DNA of 64,000 bases, taken from Monodelphis domestica (lineage: Eukaryota; Chordata; Mammalia; Didelphimorphia; Didelphidae). The translations under genes were made by a program, and so were the position numbers. The notes under the pieces were generated by a model. The model was given only the letters and a program-made list of their open reading frames with translations, did not search any database and had not been told where the DNA came from. The stretch is taken from contig NC_077228.1 of assembly GCF_027887165.1 (NCBI RefSeq), positions 215,628,953 through 215,692,952 on the forward strand, written 5' to 3'. Below, in pieces: positions 1 to 11,289 of the stretch. Each line of letters begins with the position of its first letter. The stretch's first letter is position 1.

Positions 1-462
1 CCCAGACACAACTATAACTAGGGTAGGTCAACCAAGGCTTTTCCTCAAACACAAACCCAGTGTTGTAGGGGAGAGTAGTCTGTCTGTTTCCTTACCTTAG
101 GGATACTACTTACTGCCCAGTTACTTCCAGATTATTTACCAGCTCTCCTTCCTGTGAGGTTTGATATACAAGGTAAGCCCTGGAAAGATTTTAGAGGTAC
201 ATCCCTGGCACCATAAGACAGAGAAGGAATGGGAGGAAACAAGACTCTCTTTTTATCTGTGCTATGGTACCATCCTGGGTCCCCACTTAAGGGAGAAGAG
301 CCCAGAGAAAGGATAAAGGTGTGAGGTCCCTGATGGTAGAGGTTAAAAGAGAAGAGTGAAGGAATGAACTACTTTCTCTCTGTCTATTACTGCCTTTGCA
401 GTAAGATCCAGAGAAGGGAAGGTGTGAAGGGACAGAGTCTTTCCCCTTTGAAACTTCTTTCC
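1..462. other. Repeat-free stretch
   Basis: I see no repeat, exon-like frame or structured element here. It is mixed-composition DNA with short purine-rich stretches. Confidence 0.4.
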
Positions 463-638
463 AGAACAGCCAGGTGATTCACTGGATAGAGAGCCAGGCC
501 TAGAGTCAGGAGGTCCTGGATTCAAATTTGACCTCAGAGACTTCCTGCCTATGTGATCCTGGGTAAGTCACTTGTCTAGCCCTTTCCACTCTTCTGCCTT
601 GGAACAGATACTTAGTATCAATTCTAAGACAGAAGGAA
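463..638 (+). repeat. WSINE1-like tRNA-derived SINE
   Basis: This is the commonest SINE of the window. Its layout is a tRNA-derived head with an A box (GTGGCTCAGTGGAT type) and B box (GTTCAAATCTG type), a CORE-like middle (TGTGACCCTGGGCAAGTCAC), then a 3' part reading CTTCTGCCTTGGAACCAATAC and ending GGAAGGTAAGGGTTT plus A-rich DNA. All these parts are present here in diverged form. The family is mobilised by LINE-1 in marsupials (established knowledge); its name is from memory. The tail of this copy grades into a purine microsatellite. Confidence 0.85.
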
Positions 639-756
639 AAGAAGGAAGGAAGGAGGTAAGGGAGGGAGGGAGGGAGGAAGGAAGGAAGGAAGGAAGGAAG
701 GAAGGAAGGAAGGAAGGAAGGAAGGAAGGAAGGAAGGAAGGAAGGAAGGAAGGAGG
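636..756. repeat. (GGAA)n microsatellite
   Basis: Tetranucleotide GGAA/GAAG array of about 120 bp, with GGGA variants at its start. It directly continues the tail of the preceding SINE, so it probably grew from that tail. Both strands give spurious low-complexity open frames. Confidence 0.95.
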
Positions 757-1435
757 AACTCATTTCCCTGTTGTCTCTACTACTTTTATCTCCCTCTACT
801 ATCTAGCTCAGCCCTAGCCCTCCTCTGTACCTTCTAACCCTAAGTTTATTTTTACTATCAAGGAAGACTCTTGTAAAAGGACATGGTCCTGGCTCATGCT
901 CCTCCCTCCTCCCAAAAGCACCTCAAGCTCTAGTGTTCTCTCTCCTCCCTCTTCCCATCAAAATCTGGTTTCAGAGCACCGCCATTTTAGAATTGATCCT
1001 ATCAATTTAAACTTAGGTGCTAGTGACCCATGATGGCTTAATGTGTTAACCCTTCCAAAAGGTATTTTAGTTTTTAACTGGATATAATTCCTTAAAAGCC
1101 AAAGAACAAAGCTTAAAATGATGGACTGTCAAGTATTGTTGCAGGTCAATGAAGGAACTATTTTGGAGTTAAGAACAGTGAAGAAAGAGATGCCCAGGGC
1201 AATCTCCAATAGGAGATTCCTTAACCTATTTTCATCTCTGCTCAAGCAGCTTTATGTTGTCCCCCCCAGCCCTACCCTAGGCAGGAGGTGGGGTGTGTGT
1301 GTGTGTGTGTGAGAGAGAGAATTGTCCCCTGAAGTCTATATTCCTGGAATCAGCCTTTTCTCCCTCCTCTTCTCCTTCTTCACAGTGTCCACTGCCATTC
1401 AGTATTCTAGGCAATAGTTTAAAGTGTGCAAACTA
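757..1435. other. Repeat-free stretch with a short (TG)n
   Basis: No recognisable element apart from a (GT)n run at about 1295-1311 and a following GA run. Open frames here are short and show no family signature. Confidence 0.4.
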
Positions 1436-1439
1436 GTCC

Positions 1440-1690
1440 ACTACCACTAATCATAATAATAAATGGCATTCATATAGTACTTTAAGGTTTATAAAGTGCT
1501 TTACTAACATTATCTTATTTATCCTTACAACTCTGGGAGATAGGTGCTGTTATTAGCCTTCTCTTGCAGATAGAACTTAGGGGATTTGTCTACAGGTCAC
1601 ACCATAGTAAATACCAGAGGCTGGGTTTAAACTCAGATTATCCTGATTCTAGGCCCAGTACTCTATTTATTCACTGTGCCACCTGGCTGT
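1440..1690 (-). repeat. CORE-SINE (MIR/THER1 type), antisense
   Basis: Read on the minus strand this is a MIR-type element. The plus strand shows the tail complement (AGTACTTTAAGGTTTATAAA, then ATTATCTTATTTATCC) and ends with the complemented tRNA-like head, CACTGTGCCACCTGGCTGTC. Confidence 0.75.
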
Positions 1691-1696
1691 CGCTAC

Positions 1697-1845
1697 AGTG
1701 TGAGATTAGAGCATCATGGATTTGAAGTTGAAAGGAATTTAAAGATTAGGTAGTCTATAGCTTTCGTTTTACAGATGAGAAAACTGAGATTCCAGATGGT
1801 TAACTGACTTGCCCAAGATCCCACAATTAGTAAGTAGTGTTGTTC
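1697..1845 (-). repeat. Old CORE-type fragment
   Basis: The plus strand reads ATCATGGATTTGAAGTTGAA, then TTTTACAGATGAGAAAACTG and GACTTGCCCAAGATCCCACA, the usual antisense MIR-core wording. The ends are indistinct. Confidence 0.5.
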
Positions 1846-2320
1846 ATTCTATGTTTCAAGGAGAACCAGTGACATGTTTTGACTTACATGAAGATTGGAT
1901 TTAAAGTCAGGCAGAGTTACACAAAGTCATCAGTCTCACTTTCTCTTACCCAGTGATAAAAACCAGTAGCAACACAAAAGTCAGGATAACTGGTGATGGC
2001 CTGGGATGCAGTGGATGACCTTGGCTTCTTCTATGTCTAACTAAGCTCTAAGCACTACACAGGGTATGTTTCAGCAAATCATTCTCTTCCATTCATTCCA
2101 CTGGGTGAATTCTTCAGGTGCTTGGGAAATTGACACTCCCCTAACTCATTGATGGGTTTGAAGCCTGGTTTAACTCAACTGCCAAAATGGTTTTATGGGG
2201 ATGTGGCCTCTATGCTTGCTTCAGCTTGTTGGAGCCACAGGTGAGAGTTGCGTGACAAGTGGACACCAAAGGTAGATGAACAACCCTGAAAGAACCTTCA
2301 AAGCCATCACTCAAATAAAC
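1846..2320 (+). repeat. Dispersed repeat 'X' copy 1 (family not named)
   Basis: One of five copies in the window of a repeat of about 450-500 bp that I cannot name. Landmarks shared by copies are GAGGCAGAGTTACACAAAGT, AAGACAAAAGTCAGGATGAC, GATGGCCTGGGATGCAGTG, GATGACCTTGGCTTCTT and CTTGGAGCCACAGGTGAG. The orientation is arbitrary. It could be the 3' part of a non-LTR element; I see no A tail or coding motif. Confidence 0.65.
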
Positions 2321-2874
2321 ACCCATATACCCCTTTATAAGCAGTAGAGCCATTATTGAAATCTAGGTCTTGTGATTCCTAATACAGTCCTCTTTCCACT
2401 ACACAACACTGAATATTTGGGTACAAATGTATACAGAACGGATGAGCAATAGACAATCTCATAGTTTCATGTAGCTCAAGTCCACTTCACTTGTATTAAA
2501 TCCATCCTTAGTTTCTTTCAGGTCTTCTCTGTTCTGACCTCAGATTAGCCATTTCCTCCTGTTTCCAGATCCCTCAGATGGCTTTGTTTTGGCTTGATGA
2601 TTTTATCTTTCTTACTCCTCCATCATTCCAAGGACATGGCTGTTTATCTCAGCAACATCAGTTGCTATAGATGACTTTTTTTAAAAGCTCAAGTATCACT
2701 TCTCTCAAAAAGTTTCAGGTTGGAACTACTCCTCTCAAAGCCACCTGAAAAATTTTCAGTGTCCCTGGACTCTGTATAAACAACTTTCCTAAACTGATTC
2801 TCCTTTCTGGACTGCTGCCACCTGGGTGAATAGGACAGATTTCTCCAATTTCTCAGAGGTATTTCTGCTTTCTT
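2321..2874. other. No clear element
   Basis: Nothing recognisable beyond a possible MIR scrap near 2340-2400 (a TCTTTCCACTACACAAC-type ending). The minus-strand open frame at 2689-2973 runs into the next SINE and shows no protein family. Confidence 0.3.
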
Positions 2875-3100
2875 TGGCAAGGTGGTACAGTGGATAGAGC
2901 ATTGGGTATGGAGTCGGGAAGACCTGAGTTCAAATCTGGCTTCAGATAGTAACTGCAATTCTGGGAAAGTCATTAACTTACCCCAATTTCCTTAACTATA
3001 AAATGGGAATGATAAAATTCCTATTGTGGGAACAAAATGAGATAACATTTATAAAGCAGCACCTAGAACATAGGAGAAACTTAATAAATGCTCATTTCCT
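2875..3100 (+). repeat. CORE-SINE (MIR/THER1 type)
   Basis: Head GGTGGTACAGTGGATAGAGC, B box GAGTTCAAATCTGGC, and a MIR-type tail ending AACATAGGAGAAACTTAATA, as in the ancestral form CATAGTAGGTGCTTAATAAA. Confidence 0.75.
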
Positions 3101-3159
3101 TTCTCTCTTCCTTGCTTCCTCTTAGTCTCTTCATTCTCATTTCAAATGGCTCTCCATAC

Positions 3160-3412
3160 AGTTTGGGGCAAGTAGGTGACACAATGGATATAACATTAGG
3201 CCTGGAGTTAGGAAGACCTGAGTTTGAATTTGGCCTCAAACACTTACTAGTTGTGGGACTGTGGGCAAGTCATTTGATCCTGTTTGCCTCAATTTCCTCA
3301 TTTGTAAAATAAGTCGGAGAAGAAAAAGGCAAACCATTCTAGTATCTTTGCCAAGAAAACCCCAAATGGGGTCTTGAAGAGTTGGACACAATGGAAACAA
3401 GCGAACAACAGC
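3160..3412 (+). repeat. Mar1-type CORE-SINE
   Basis: tRNA-like head and CORE followed by the BovB/RTE-like tail that marks Mar1: GGCAAACCATTCTAGTATCT, TTTGCCAAGAAAACCCCAAA, TGGGGTC..GAGTTGGACACA. Mar1 shares its tail with RTE/BovB LINEs, which are thought to mobilise it (established knowledge). Confidence 0.85.
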
Positions 3413-4224
3413 AAACACGCAAGTTTGGTACCTGCATTAATCATCCTCTCAAGAGCTGCTAGTTCTTTCACAAATCACTGTCATATTTCTCCAAATCACA
3501 GGAACCACCCTTCATCTCCAGTCAATAGCTCTGGACCTGCCAGTATAAATCAGTATAGTCCCAATCAGAGAGTCAAGTCTACATTCTCTAAACTCACAGT
3601 CATTATCCAACTTCAGACAAACACTAATAATCCCACTAAAGTATCTGTAGTTCCCAAATTTACATATGGCTTTTGGGTGATAAGGGAGTTTTGAAACAAG
3701 GGAACCTTTCCAGGAACACCTTAAATCCTCTGGGGCCAACCACCATCTTTGTCTCATCAGAAGATCAACCCTACCTATAGGATTTGGCTGAGGTCAGTGC
3801 CCCGCTATCCAACCCTTGGCCATCACTGACAGAGGAAGTTGGGCTAAGTTGTCAGCTATTCACTGTGGAAGAATGAGGGTCTGCCAGAGTAACAGGAGCA
3901 GAGGCTCTGATGTGCCAGGGGCAGGCCTCTCTCCAGCAGCTTCACACTATCAGATGTTCAGACATACCACCAGCCTCCAGCCCCTAGTCCTCAAATGCTC
4001 TTGAGACCATTAACTGCCTTCTGAGAGAGAAAGAAACACATTCGTGTTGCTTGCTGATCTTTCTCCTTTCTTTTTGACTCCCTACATCATTCTTCCCAGT
4101 GAGAGCTCCTAATGTTTTCCTGTATGCTAAAACTCCTTCCTGTATGCTAAAACTCCTGACTGTACTTCTACACTATAGACTTAGAGAATCTTTCATGAGC
4201 TCACTAGGATCCCTTCCTCCACTC
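3413..4224. other. Repeat-free stretch
   Basis: No element recognised. There is a small direct repeat TTCCTGTATGCTAAAACTCC at about 4117-4156. The longest open frame (3374-3694, 106 codons) starts inside the Mar1 tail and lacks any family signature. Confidence 0.35.
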
Positions 4225-5080
4225 CCCCAAATTTTCCTACATCATAGTCACACAGCCTCTTCTCTTTCTCTTTGGTCATAGTAGAAGAGATACCCCCATT
4301 CCTCCCTAAGGATTATGCTTTCACCAGTGTCCTAAATCACGTTCTTTCTTCTTTCCTTCCTCCAGGACCTTGCCAAATCAATTATCTACTCTCTTTCTCA
4401 TACACCTCGAATCTCTATCTACTGGCTCTTTCCTATCTGCCTACAAACACGGTGAGCACTTCTCAACTTCCCCTCAGAAAAGTCTTACTTTGACCCTTAT
4501 ACCCTGTTCAGCTACTAAGCTACTATCCCTTCTCTTTCCTCTTCTTTGTTTCCAAATGTTCCAAAAGTTATCTACAGGGGCAGTTAGATGGCTCAGTGAA
4601 CTGAGAGTCAATCTTAGAAACAGGAGGACCTGGGTTCAAATCTTGCCTCCGACAATTCCTAGTTGTGTGACCCTAGGCAAGTCATTTAACTCTTGTTGCC
4701 TAGCCTTTACCACTCGTCTGCCTTTGAACCAGTATACCCAGTATTGATTTCAAGATGGAAGGTAAGTATTTTTAAAATATCAATTATAAACAAAATAGAA
4801 TAAAAAAATTTAGTTATCTATACCTGACACTTCCACTTCCTCATAATAACTATTCTCTCTCTGATGCCTTGAAGTTTGACTTCGAACCCATGATTTTCCA
4901 AAGGTTTCTCTCTTAGAGTTTACCAATGACCTATTTACCAAATCAAAATACCTTTTTATGGTCCTTAACTTCCTTGACATCTCTATTGCTTTTGACACTG
5001 TTGCCCTCTCCACCCAAATGGATACTTTCTACTCCTTTGACTCTGGAGGTCCCATCACCTTCTGGTTCTCCTCCTAACAC
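4225..5080 (+). repeat. L2 LINE, reverse-transcriptase remnant
   Basis: Decayed L2 ORF2 on the plus strand. The clearest part is 4915-5075, which in broken frames reads like the L2 RT segment TNDL..FLDISIAFDTV..FWFSS (family form VTNDLLSA..LDLSAAFDTVDH..SWFSSYL). The segment before the SINE matches the L2 wording SFLYTSNL. A WSINE1-like SINE at 4572-4795 splits it. Stops and frameshifts are frequent. Confidence 0.65.
4572..4795 (+). repeat. WSINE1-like SINE inside L2
   Basis: Complete copy: head GGGGCAGTTAGATGGCTCAG, B box GGGTTCAAATCTTGCC, tail AAGATGGAAGGTAAGTATTT plus A-rich DNA. It is younger than the L2 it interrupts. Confidence 0.85.
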
Positions 5081-5084
5081 TCCA

Positions 5085-5180
5085 ACTTAATAATAGCCAA
5101 CTTTAATATAGTTCTTGCTATGTGCCAGGCACTGTACTAAGCTCTTTACAATGATTATTTCATTTGGTCTCATAAATGAG
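5085..5180 (-). repeat. CORE-SINE tail fragment, antisense
   Basis: Plus strand reads TGCTATGTGCCAGGCACTGT, ACTAAGCTCTTTACAATGAT and TATTTCATTTGGTCTC, the complement of a MIR 3' half. Confidence 0.7.
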
Positions 5181-5359
5181 TGTGTTAATGCAGTGGTGCA
5201 GATTACTTCCCAACCATGCCTTGCCATCCTGTGCAAGTCTAGTCCAGGCCCTTCCCTAGACCCCCCTCCCCCCCAATCCACACAATGGATAAGTGACCTT
5301 CCTCTTGTCTTTTTATATCTCATAGGCGCCATAGGAATATTCATACTGTCCCTCTGTTT
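5181..5359. other. No clear element
   Basis: Contains a C-rich run (about 5260-5275). No family recognised. Confidence 0.3.
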
Positions 5360-5990
5360 TCCTTAACTTTTATCACACAAATGATCGATCATAGATGTCC
5401 TTGATAATATCGCTTACATCATTTTATTCATAAAGCTCAGCATTTGGAATGGTGCTGCCCCCCGCTTCTGCCTAATATATGTCCTTCTATCTCCCTTTGG
5501 GTCACCTGAAACTTTGATTCCTTGAAGACTACAGTGTTCCCAAGATCTACAATCATGTAGGACTGCTGAGAGAACACTTAGTTGAAAAGCCAAGGTTTGT
5601 TCTGTCATCACTTTTTCAAGAGGATCAAGTGTCTGTTGGCCAAGGAATTTAATGGGTTCTTTTGGTCTCCTTTTGGTGCCAACTATTTCATTTTAATTCA
5701 ATTTACAGAAAATGGTGAAAATCAAGGTCAATATCCTTACCTTTTCCCATTTTCCATTTTTTTTTGTAATCAATACCTCATTTGAATAAGTCAAGTCAAA
5801 GCTATTATACTTGTTTGTAAAGTCTTCTTTTCTTTTGGCTTTCTTCTAACTTAATGACATTTTGTCCTTTTCTATGACTTGGCTATACATAGATGCCTGA
5901 TTCTGATATAAATCTCACATCAATAACCATTTATTTCTTGTCTGTTAAGATAAAGTCAATTTCCATTTACAATATCATGATTAAAGCCAC
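5360..5990 (-). repeat. Possible RTE/BovB LINE remnant, antisense
   Basis: Phrases such as GATAAAGTCAATTTCCATTT, ACATCAATAACCATTTATTT and CAAGTGTCTGTTGGCCAAGG resemble antisense RTE ORF2 as I remember it. The region is too decayed for a motif call, so this is a weak assignment. Confidence 0.3.
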
Positions 5991-5994
5991 ACAG

Positions 5995-6107
5995 ATGGGC
6001 AGCTATGTGACTCAAAGGATCAAGCACCAGAAAAGATCTAAGTTCAAATCTGGCCTCAGACACTTTATTAGCTGTGTGACCCTGGGCAAGTCACTTAAGC
6101 TCTGTTT
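5995..6107 (+). repeat. CORE-SINE fragment (5' half)
   Basis: Head GGGCAGCTATGTGACTCAAA, B box AAGTTCAAATCTGGCC and CORE TGTGACCCTGGGCAAGTCAC, cut off after CTCTGTTTGC by the next SINE. Confidence 0.7.
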
Positions 6108-6358
6108 GCTTTGGAAGCAACTAGGTGGTTCAATGGATTAGCACTGGGCCTGTAGTCAGAGAGACTTGAATTCAAATCCAGTTTCAGACATATGACCCCT
6201 TGGACAAGTCACTTAACCTCCATTTTCCTTAATCTCCTGGAGAAGGAAATGTCAAACCACTCCAGTATCTTTGCAAAGAAAACCCCATGGACAGTATTCT
6301 TGTAATGTGGTCCACAGGGTCATAATGAGTCAGACACAACTGAACAAAAACAGCAATA
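6108..6358 (+). repeat. Mar1-type CORE-SINE
   Basis: Head AACTAGGTGGTTCAATGGAT, CORE, and the Mar1 tail (GTCAAACCACTCCAGTATCT, GAGTCAGACACAACTGAAC). It runs straight into the GAAA microsatellite. Confidence 0.85.
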
Positions 6359-6360
6359 AC

Positions 6361-6721
<361 letters not shown>

Positions 6722-7244
6722 AATTAAAGCAATGACCTTTCATAACTATGACTAGGGGAAAATGCTAAAGCAAATAAGGGTTAAGAAAGTATGCTAAAAG
6801 CTAAAACAAGTGGTTTAGATTACATGAAATTGGGGGGGGGGGAATGCACAAACCAAATTAGTGCAGCTAGGAAAAGAAGGGAAACTATCAAATGGGGGGG
6901 GGGGGGGAGTGCATCCAAATACAAGATACATAGGAAACTAAGAATCAGCTTTCTTAATTAGTAGTTAAGTGAGTACAAACTCACCCTACCCACAATATCT
7001 AGCCATCACTAAGTCAAATAATGTTCCTTATCCCATACAGCCATCTACAAGGTCTATCCATATGTAGCAATTCACCATCCCTATGACTTCTCAATTAAAA
7101 TTCCCTTTCTTGGCTACCACTATCCACTATGTATTTTCTCTTCTGCATAGAAAGTAAATTGCTTCAATTCAGCCCATAGTACAGGGCCCAGAACATAATA
7201 ATCATCTAATATTTTTCATTTAATTATTATTTTTCATTTAATTA
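6722..7244. other. No clear element; two poly-G runs
   Basis: G runs of 10 or more bases lie at about 6832-6842 and 6894-6907. The rest is AT-rich sequence I cannot assign, with a possible L2/MIR-like phrase at 7170-7205. Confidence 0.35.
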
Positions 7245-7440
7245 ATAACAGATAAGTAATCAAAGGCTATAAACAAATAGTTATCAAAAGGAAAAATTGC
7301 AAATTGGTAGTGACCATGATAATTCATAAGAAAAATGCAGATTTTAAAAAAAGGTTTTACTTGTCACCAAACAAATTGGTGAAGATGACAAAACATGAAA
7401 ATAATTAATGTTGGAAGGATTGAAGGAAGATAGGCATTTT

Positions 7441-7879
7441 TAACACATCAAATGGTAGGAAAATGCTATCCACAGCCAAAGAAGAAACTGTTGGAGTTGG
7501 AGCAGAATGGACATATGTATTGCATGAAAGCACTGGTATAATCTATCAAACCACTAATCTGCTTTGGGGACAGGGGAAAGGAGGAAAAATCTGAATCCCA
7601 AAATGTCAGAACACAATTGTCAAAATTTGTTTCTATGTGGAGGCAGCTGGGTAGCTCAGTGGATTGAGAGCCAGGCCTAGAGATGGGAGGTCCTAGGTTC
7701 AAATGTGGCCTCAGACACTTCCCAGATGTGTGACCCTGGGCAAGTCACTTGACCCCCATTGCCTAGTCCTTACCACGCTTCTGCCTTGGAACCAATACAG
7801 AATATTGATTCCAAGATGGAAGGTAAGGGTTTAAAAAAATGTTTCTATGTGCAACTTAATAAATAAACAATATTTTTAA
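7441..7879 (+). repeat. LINE-1 3' fragment inserted in older LINE-1
   Basis: 3'UTR wording of an L1 subfamily: GCCAAAGAAGAAACTGTTGG, then AATGTCAGAACACAATTGTC, ending in AT-rich DNA after the SINE. It separates two parts of the older L1 ORF2. Boundaries are approximate and no clean TSD was seen. Confidence 0.55.
7640..7839 (+). repeat. WSINE1-like SINE with 12-bp TSD
   Basis: A complete, little-diverged copy with both ends defined. The TSD TGTTTCTATGTG occurs at 7628-7639 and 7840-7851, perfect over 12 bp. It is inserted in a LINE-1 tail. Confidence 0.95.
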
Positions 7880-8073
7880 ATATGTCAGTAGTGGAGTTAT
7901 GAATTGCTCCAACTATTCTGAAAAGCAATTTGGAATTAAGACTTTAAAAGTGACTTAAATGTCCATACTCTTTGATCAAGAGCTCTCTTTGCTAGTCACA
8001 TATTGAAAGGAGGTAAAAGAAAAGAGAAAAAAGTCCAATATATACCAGAATAATCATAGAAGCACTTTTGTTG

Positions 8074-8972
8074 TGTGAACCTTAAAAATTCTCAGACCCT
8101 ACTTCATAAGTTTGGGTTAAGACCATTCCCCATTTTAAACAATGAAGGAACTTAGATCAGGAATGTGAAGACCTCTACTCCACCCCTACTTAAGCCTGCT
8201 TTAGGGGAAGAAACTCCTTGCTGAACAATGAAAGATACTTAAACCCATACTTACAGCAAGACAAAAGTTCTTAAGCTGTGCCTATTTTTAGATCTAATAC
8301 AAAAGGGTGCTAAGTACCTATAAAGGTCAGGCAACTTGTGAGTTTACAAGGAGCAAAGAAGTGAGAAACTCACTCAGAAGGTTTCTGATGTGAACTTAAT
8401 AAAAAATTTAAAGCCTTCTTAAGTGTGAACTAAGAATGGTCTGTCCTTTAAAAAACGTCTACTGTGATTGGTAGATATAAGAACTTAGGGGAGGTGACAT
8501 AGGAGAAAATTCCCTTTAAATAGGAGTTCAGATAGAGCTGGAGGGACATTCACATTCAGTTTCAGATTTAGGATTGATCTGATGGAGTCAGCTGAGATGA
8601 AGCTGGCCTGGTGTCACTAGAATCCTTGCTTGGACAGATCTTGTGGTGAGTGATTAAGGACTGACTGATCTTCCTCTTAGGGCTTAGGCCTGGGTTGGCC
8701 AGGGCTGCCCTGGGCCGGCCTATCCTTTTCTCATGATTCCCCTTTTCTCTTTTTCTCTCCTTTTCTTTAATTCCACATTTGTATTAATTAAAATCTCTAT
8801 AAAACCCAGCTGACTTGGGTATATTTAATAATTGGCAATTATTCCCTGGCGACCACCTTATATTTGATTTAAACAAGACACTGTCTTGAAAACATATTTT
8901 CTGCAGTCACAAGTTACTCATCCACTCTTTTATCTACTACAATTTAAGTCTTCCACTATTTTAATCATCACA
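8074..8972 (+). mobile_element. Solo LTR of an endogenous retrovirus (family A, copy 1)
   Basis: A fossil LTR of about 900 bp beginning TGTGAACCTT and ending ATCATCACA, i.e. TG..CA ends, flanked by GTTG / GTTT as a probable 4-bp TSD with one change. It contains a CCAAT-type box (GATTGGTAG) and a TATA-like stretch (TATAAAACCC). It splits a LINE-1 at the word AGCACTTTTGTTG. An inverted second copy lies at 62240-63114 and matches along its whole length. A 4-bp TSD suits class I (gamma-like) ERVs. No internal viral region is attached. Confidence 0.8.
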
Positions 8973-9390
8973 GTTTAAACAAAGAACTGGAAACAAGAGA
9001 GATACCCATCTGGTGGAGAATATCAAAACAAATTGTGGCATATAAATATAATGGAATAGAATTGCTCTCTAAGAAACTAAAAGGAAGGATTCAGAAAAGA
9101 ATAAGAAAATATATTGTTTTAAAATGAAGTAAGCAGAACCAGAAAAATAACATATACAAAGATTACAACAACAATGTAACAACCAAAAAATGAACTGAAT
9201 GCTGTGTAATTACAATGAACAAACTTGCCTCCAGAGAATAGTTGAGAAAATGTACATCCTTCCCTTTACTGAAAAATGTGGAAGGCTATGGATATAGACT
9301 ATATTGCATATACTGTCAGACATAGTCAATATGCTGGTTAATTTCACTGAACTTCTCTTTTTCTCTTTTCTCTTTATTATGAGGAGAAGT

Positions 9391-9600
9391 GGGGCAGCTA
9401 CGTGGTTCAGTGGATAAAGAGCCAGACCTGGAATTGAAAGGTTCTGGATTCAAATTTGACTTCCAGTACTTCCTGGCTGTGTGACCCTGGGTGAGTCACT
9501 TAACACCCATTGCCTAGCCCTACTGCTCTTATGCCTTGCAAATGATATGCAGTATTGATTCTAAGATAGAAGATAAGGATTTGAAAATACATATATTTCT
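9391..9600 (+). repeat. WSINE1-like SINE
   Basis: Head GGGGCAGCTACGTGGTTCAG, CORE TGTGACCCTGGGTGAGTCAC, tail TAGAAGATAAGGATTTG. Moderately diverged. Confidence 0.85.
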
Positions 9601-9629
9601 TATTTATTCTCTATATGGTATGCTTTGTA

Positions 9630-9745
9630 CAGATTTTTTGCATGTTATCTCTCCAATTAGATGGTAAACTCCTTGAAGACAGGGACTGTCTTTTTGTCTT
9701 TATGTCCCTATCTCTGTCTCTAGCCCTTGCTATCAATCCACTGAA
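9630..9745 (+). repeat. L2-like 3' end fragment
   Basis: TTAGATGGTAAACTCCTTGA, then AGACAGGGACTGTCTTTTTG: the well-known L2 3' wording (form: AGACTGTGAGCTCCTTGAGG). Short and without ends. Confidence 0.5.
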
Positions 9746-9749
9746 CTGC

Positions 9750-10390
9750 CTTGATGCTCCCAATAGGAAATATTTGCCAGGGAAAACACTAGAATTAAGA
9801 GAGGTTGGGAAAGACTTTCTGTAAAAGATGGGATTTTTAGTGGGGACTGAAAGGAAGCTGGGGAAATCAGTAGGTGGAGCTGAGGAGGAGACAACAAGCT
9901 AACAAATATATGCAAACAAGCTATATATAGGATAAATAGGAAATAATTAACAGAAGAAAGGCACTGGAATTAAGAGGGATTAGAAAAGCTTTCCTGTAGA
10001 AGTCAATATATAATAAACATTTCTTAAGCATCTACTCTGTGCCAGCCAGTGTGCTAAGCACTAGGCATAGAAATACAAGCACAAAGAAAGAAGGTCCTTA
10101 TTCTCAAGGAATTTACAATCTAGTAGAAGGGCCTGTTAGGTTGTACAGCAGTAGCACAGAGCCAGGTCTGGAGTCAGGAGGACCTGGGTTCAAATTTGGC
10201 TTCAGACACATCCTAGCTATGTGACCCAGGGCAAGTCACTTAACCCCACTTGCCTAGTGCTTGCTGCTCTTTCGTCTTAGAATTGATACTAATATAGAAG
10301 GTAAAGATTTTTTTTTTAATCTAGTGGGAGAAGGTAACAGCTAAAAGAGAGAAGAAAAGCAGAAGGGGTAAAGGGGAGGGGAAACAGAAA
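9750..10390 (+). repeat. Ancient interspersed repeat 'E' (unassigned), interrupted
   Basis: Two stretches (about 9750-10000 and 10005-10390). The second begins AATAAACATTTCTTAAGCAT, CTACTCTGTGCCAGCCAGTG and continues TTCTCAAGGAATTTACAATC. The same family recurs at 53595-53800 and 61780-63340. I recall this wording as a mammal-wide repeat but cannot name it safely. A SINE at 10125-10317 interrupts it. Confidence 0.5.
10125..10317 (+). repeat. WSINE1-like SINE with 8-bp TSD
   Basis: A diverged copy with B box GGGTTCAAATTTGGC, ending in a T-rich/A-rich tract. The TSD AATCTAGT occurs at 10117-10124 and 10318-10325. Confidence 0.85.
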
Positions 10391-10724
10391 TGGAAAAGTA
10401 ATTCAGAGAGTTATAAATTGGTCTGGTATTAAATAGATCATGACTGGCATGGGGGCTTCCTCAAATGGAAGTTTGGGAAGGAACATTAAGGTACCTACAG
10501 TGTACTTACAGTTAAATTAATGTTTAGATGACCTAAAAACTGTTCAATCCTTAGTTGCCACTGCCATTTTCTTCCATTCTACCATCATCACTGTGAAAGT
10601 AGAAAAATTGCCATGGCCACAGAACTTATCACCTAGTGACCAACTCAGGAATGATAAATGCTTCTCTATAAACTAAGTTGGTCCTTGGACAGCAGACTCA
10701 ATCTGTCACACAGACCATCCTTTC
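10391..10724. other. No clear element
   Basis: I see no repeat or exon signal. Confidence 0.3.
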
Positions 10725-10870
10725 ATCCAGGGGCTCTTAACCTCCTTTTAGCAATCTGGTGAAGCAAATGGACCCCTTCTTAGAAAATGTTTTTAAATAA
10801 ACAAAAAATAGAGACAAGATTACAAAGGAAACCAATTTTATTGAAATAAAACAATCAAAATATTTTTAAA
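10725..10870 (+). mobile_element. hAT-type DNA transposon fragment
   Basis: Begins CAGGGGCTCTTAACCTCC, a hAT-like terminal inverted repeat (TIR), and continues GCAATCTGGTGAAGC, GACCCCTTCTTAGAAAAT and GATTACAAAGGAAACCAATT, wording I recall from a mammal-wide non-autonomous hAT. The opposite TIR is not visible, so the copy is truncated. No TSD was found. Confidence 0.55.
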
Positions 10871-11289
10871 TTGCTATATAGTACAATGATTGCTTCTTTA
10901 TTAATTTTGACCAGGCAGCAAAATGTTCTGCCCTTTCCATAGCCCTTTGTACACACACCTAACTTTAGGAAAAGCTCCAGGATGATCTCTCAGGGTGCAA
11001 ATGACTGGCTTCTCCTAGGGTCTGGAAGAACTTGTAAAAGGCAAAATGCTGCAGAAGAAGGAACAGCAAAGTCAATTAATCCCATTAAATAAATGGAAAA
11101 ATCCTAGTGGATATCCCCACACAATCCCATGATAAGGCAATAGAGTTATGTCTGTATTGGAGGCATTGGACGTAACAAATGGTATATTTTCTTAAGGGTG
11201 AGAAGGAATAGCAAAGATCTGGACCCAAAAATGATCTTCCCAGTAGCAGGTCATGTGCCCAACCCACCTGAAAATGGCTTCTCTACCTG
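10871..11289. other. No clear element
   Basis: AT-rich DNA without an assignable family or exon-like frame. Confidence 0.3.

Larger units (their letters stand above)
7245..9390 (+). repeat. Old LINE-1, ORF2 C-terminal part and 3'UTR, three times interrupted
   Basis: L1 pieces lie at about 7245-7440, 7880-8073 and 8973-9390. They read, decayed, as the ORF2 C-terminal region (CAATTTGGAATTAAGACTTT; ACAAATTGTGGCATAT; AGCAGAACCAGAAAAATAAC). Between them sit a second L1 3' fragment with a SINE, and a solo LTR. This copy predates all three insertions. Confidence 0.75.

Noticed and set aside
4117-4156. Adjacent 20-bp direct repeats as a CRISPR-like array
   Set aside because: Only two directly adjoining units, in a vertebrate genome; a simple local duplication.
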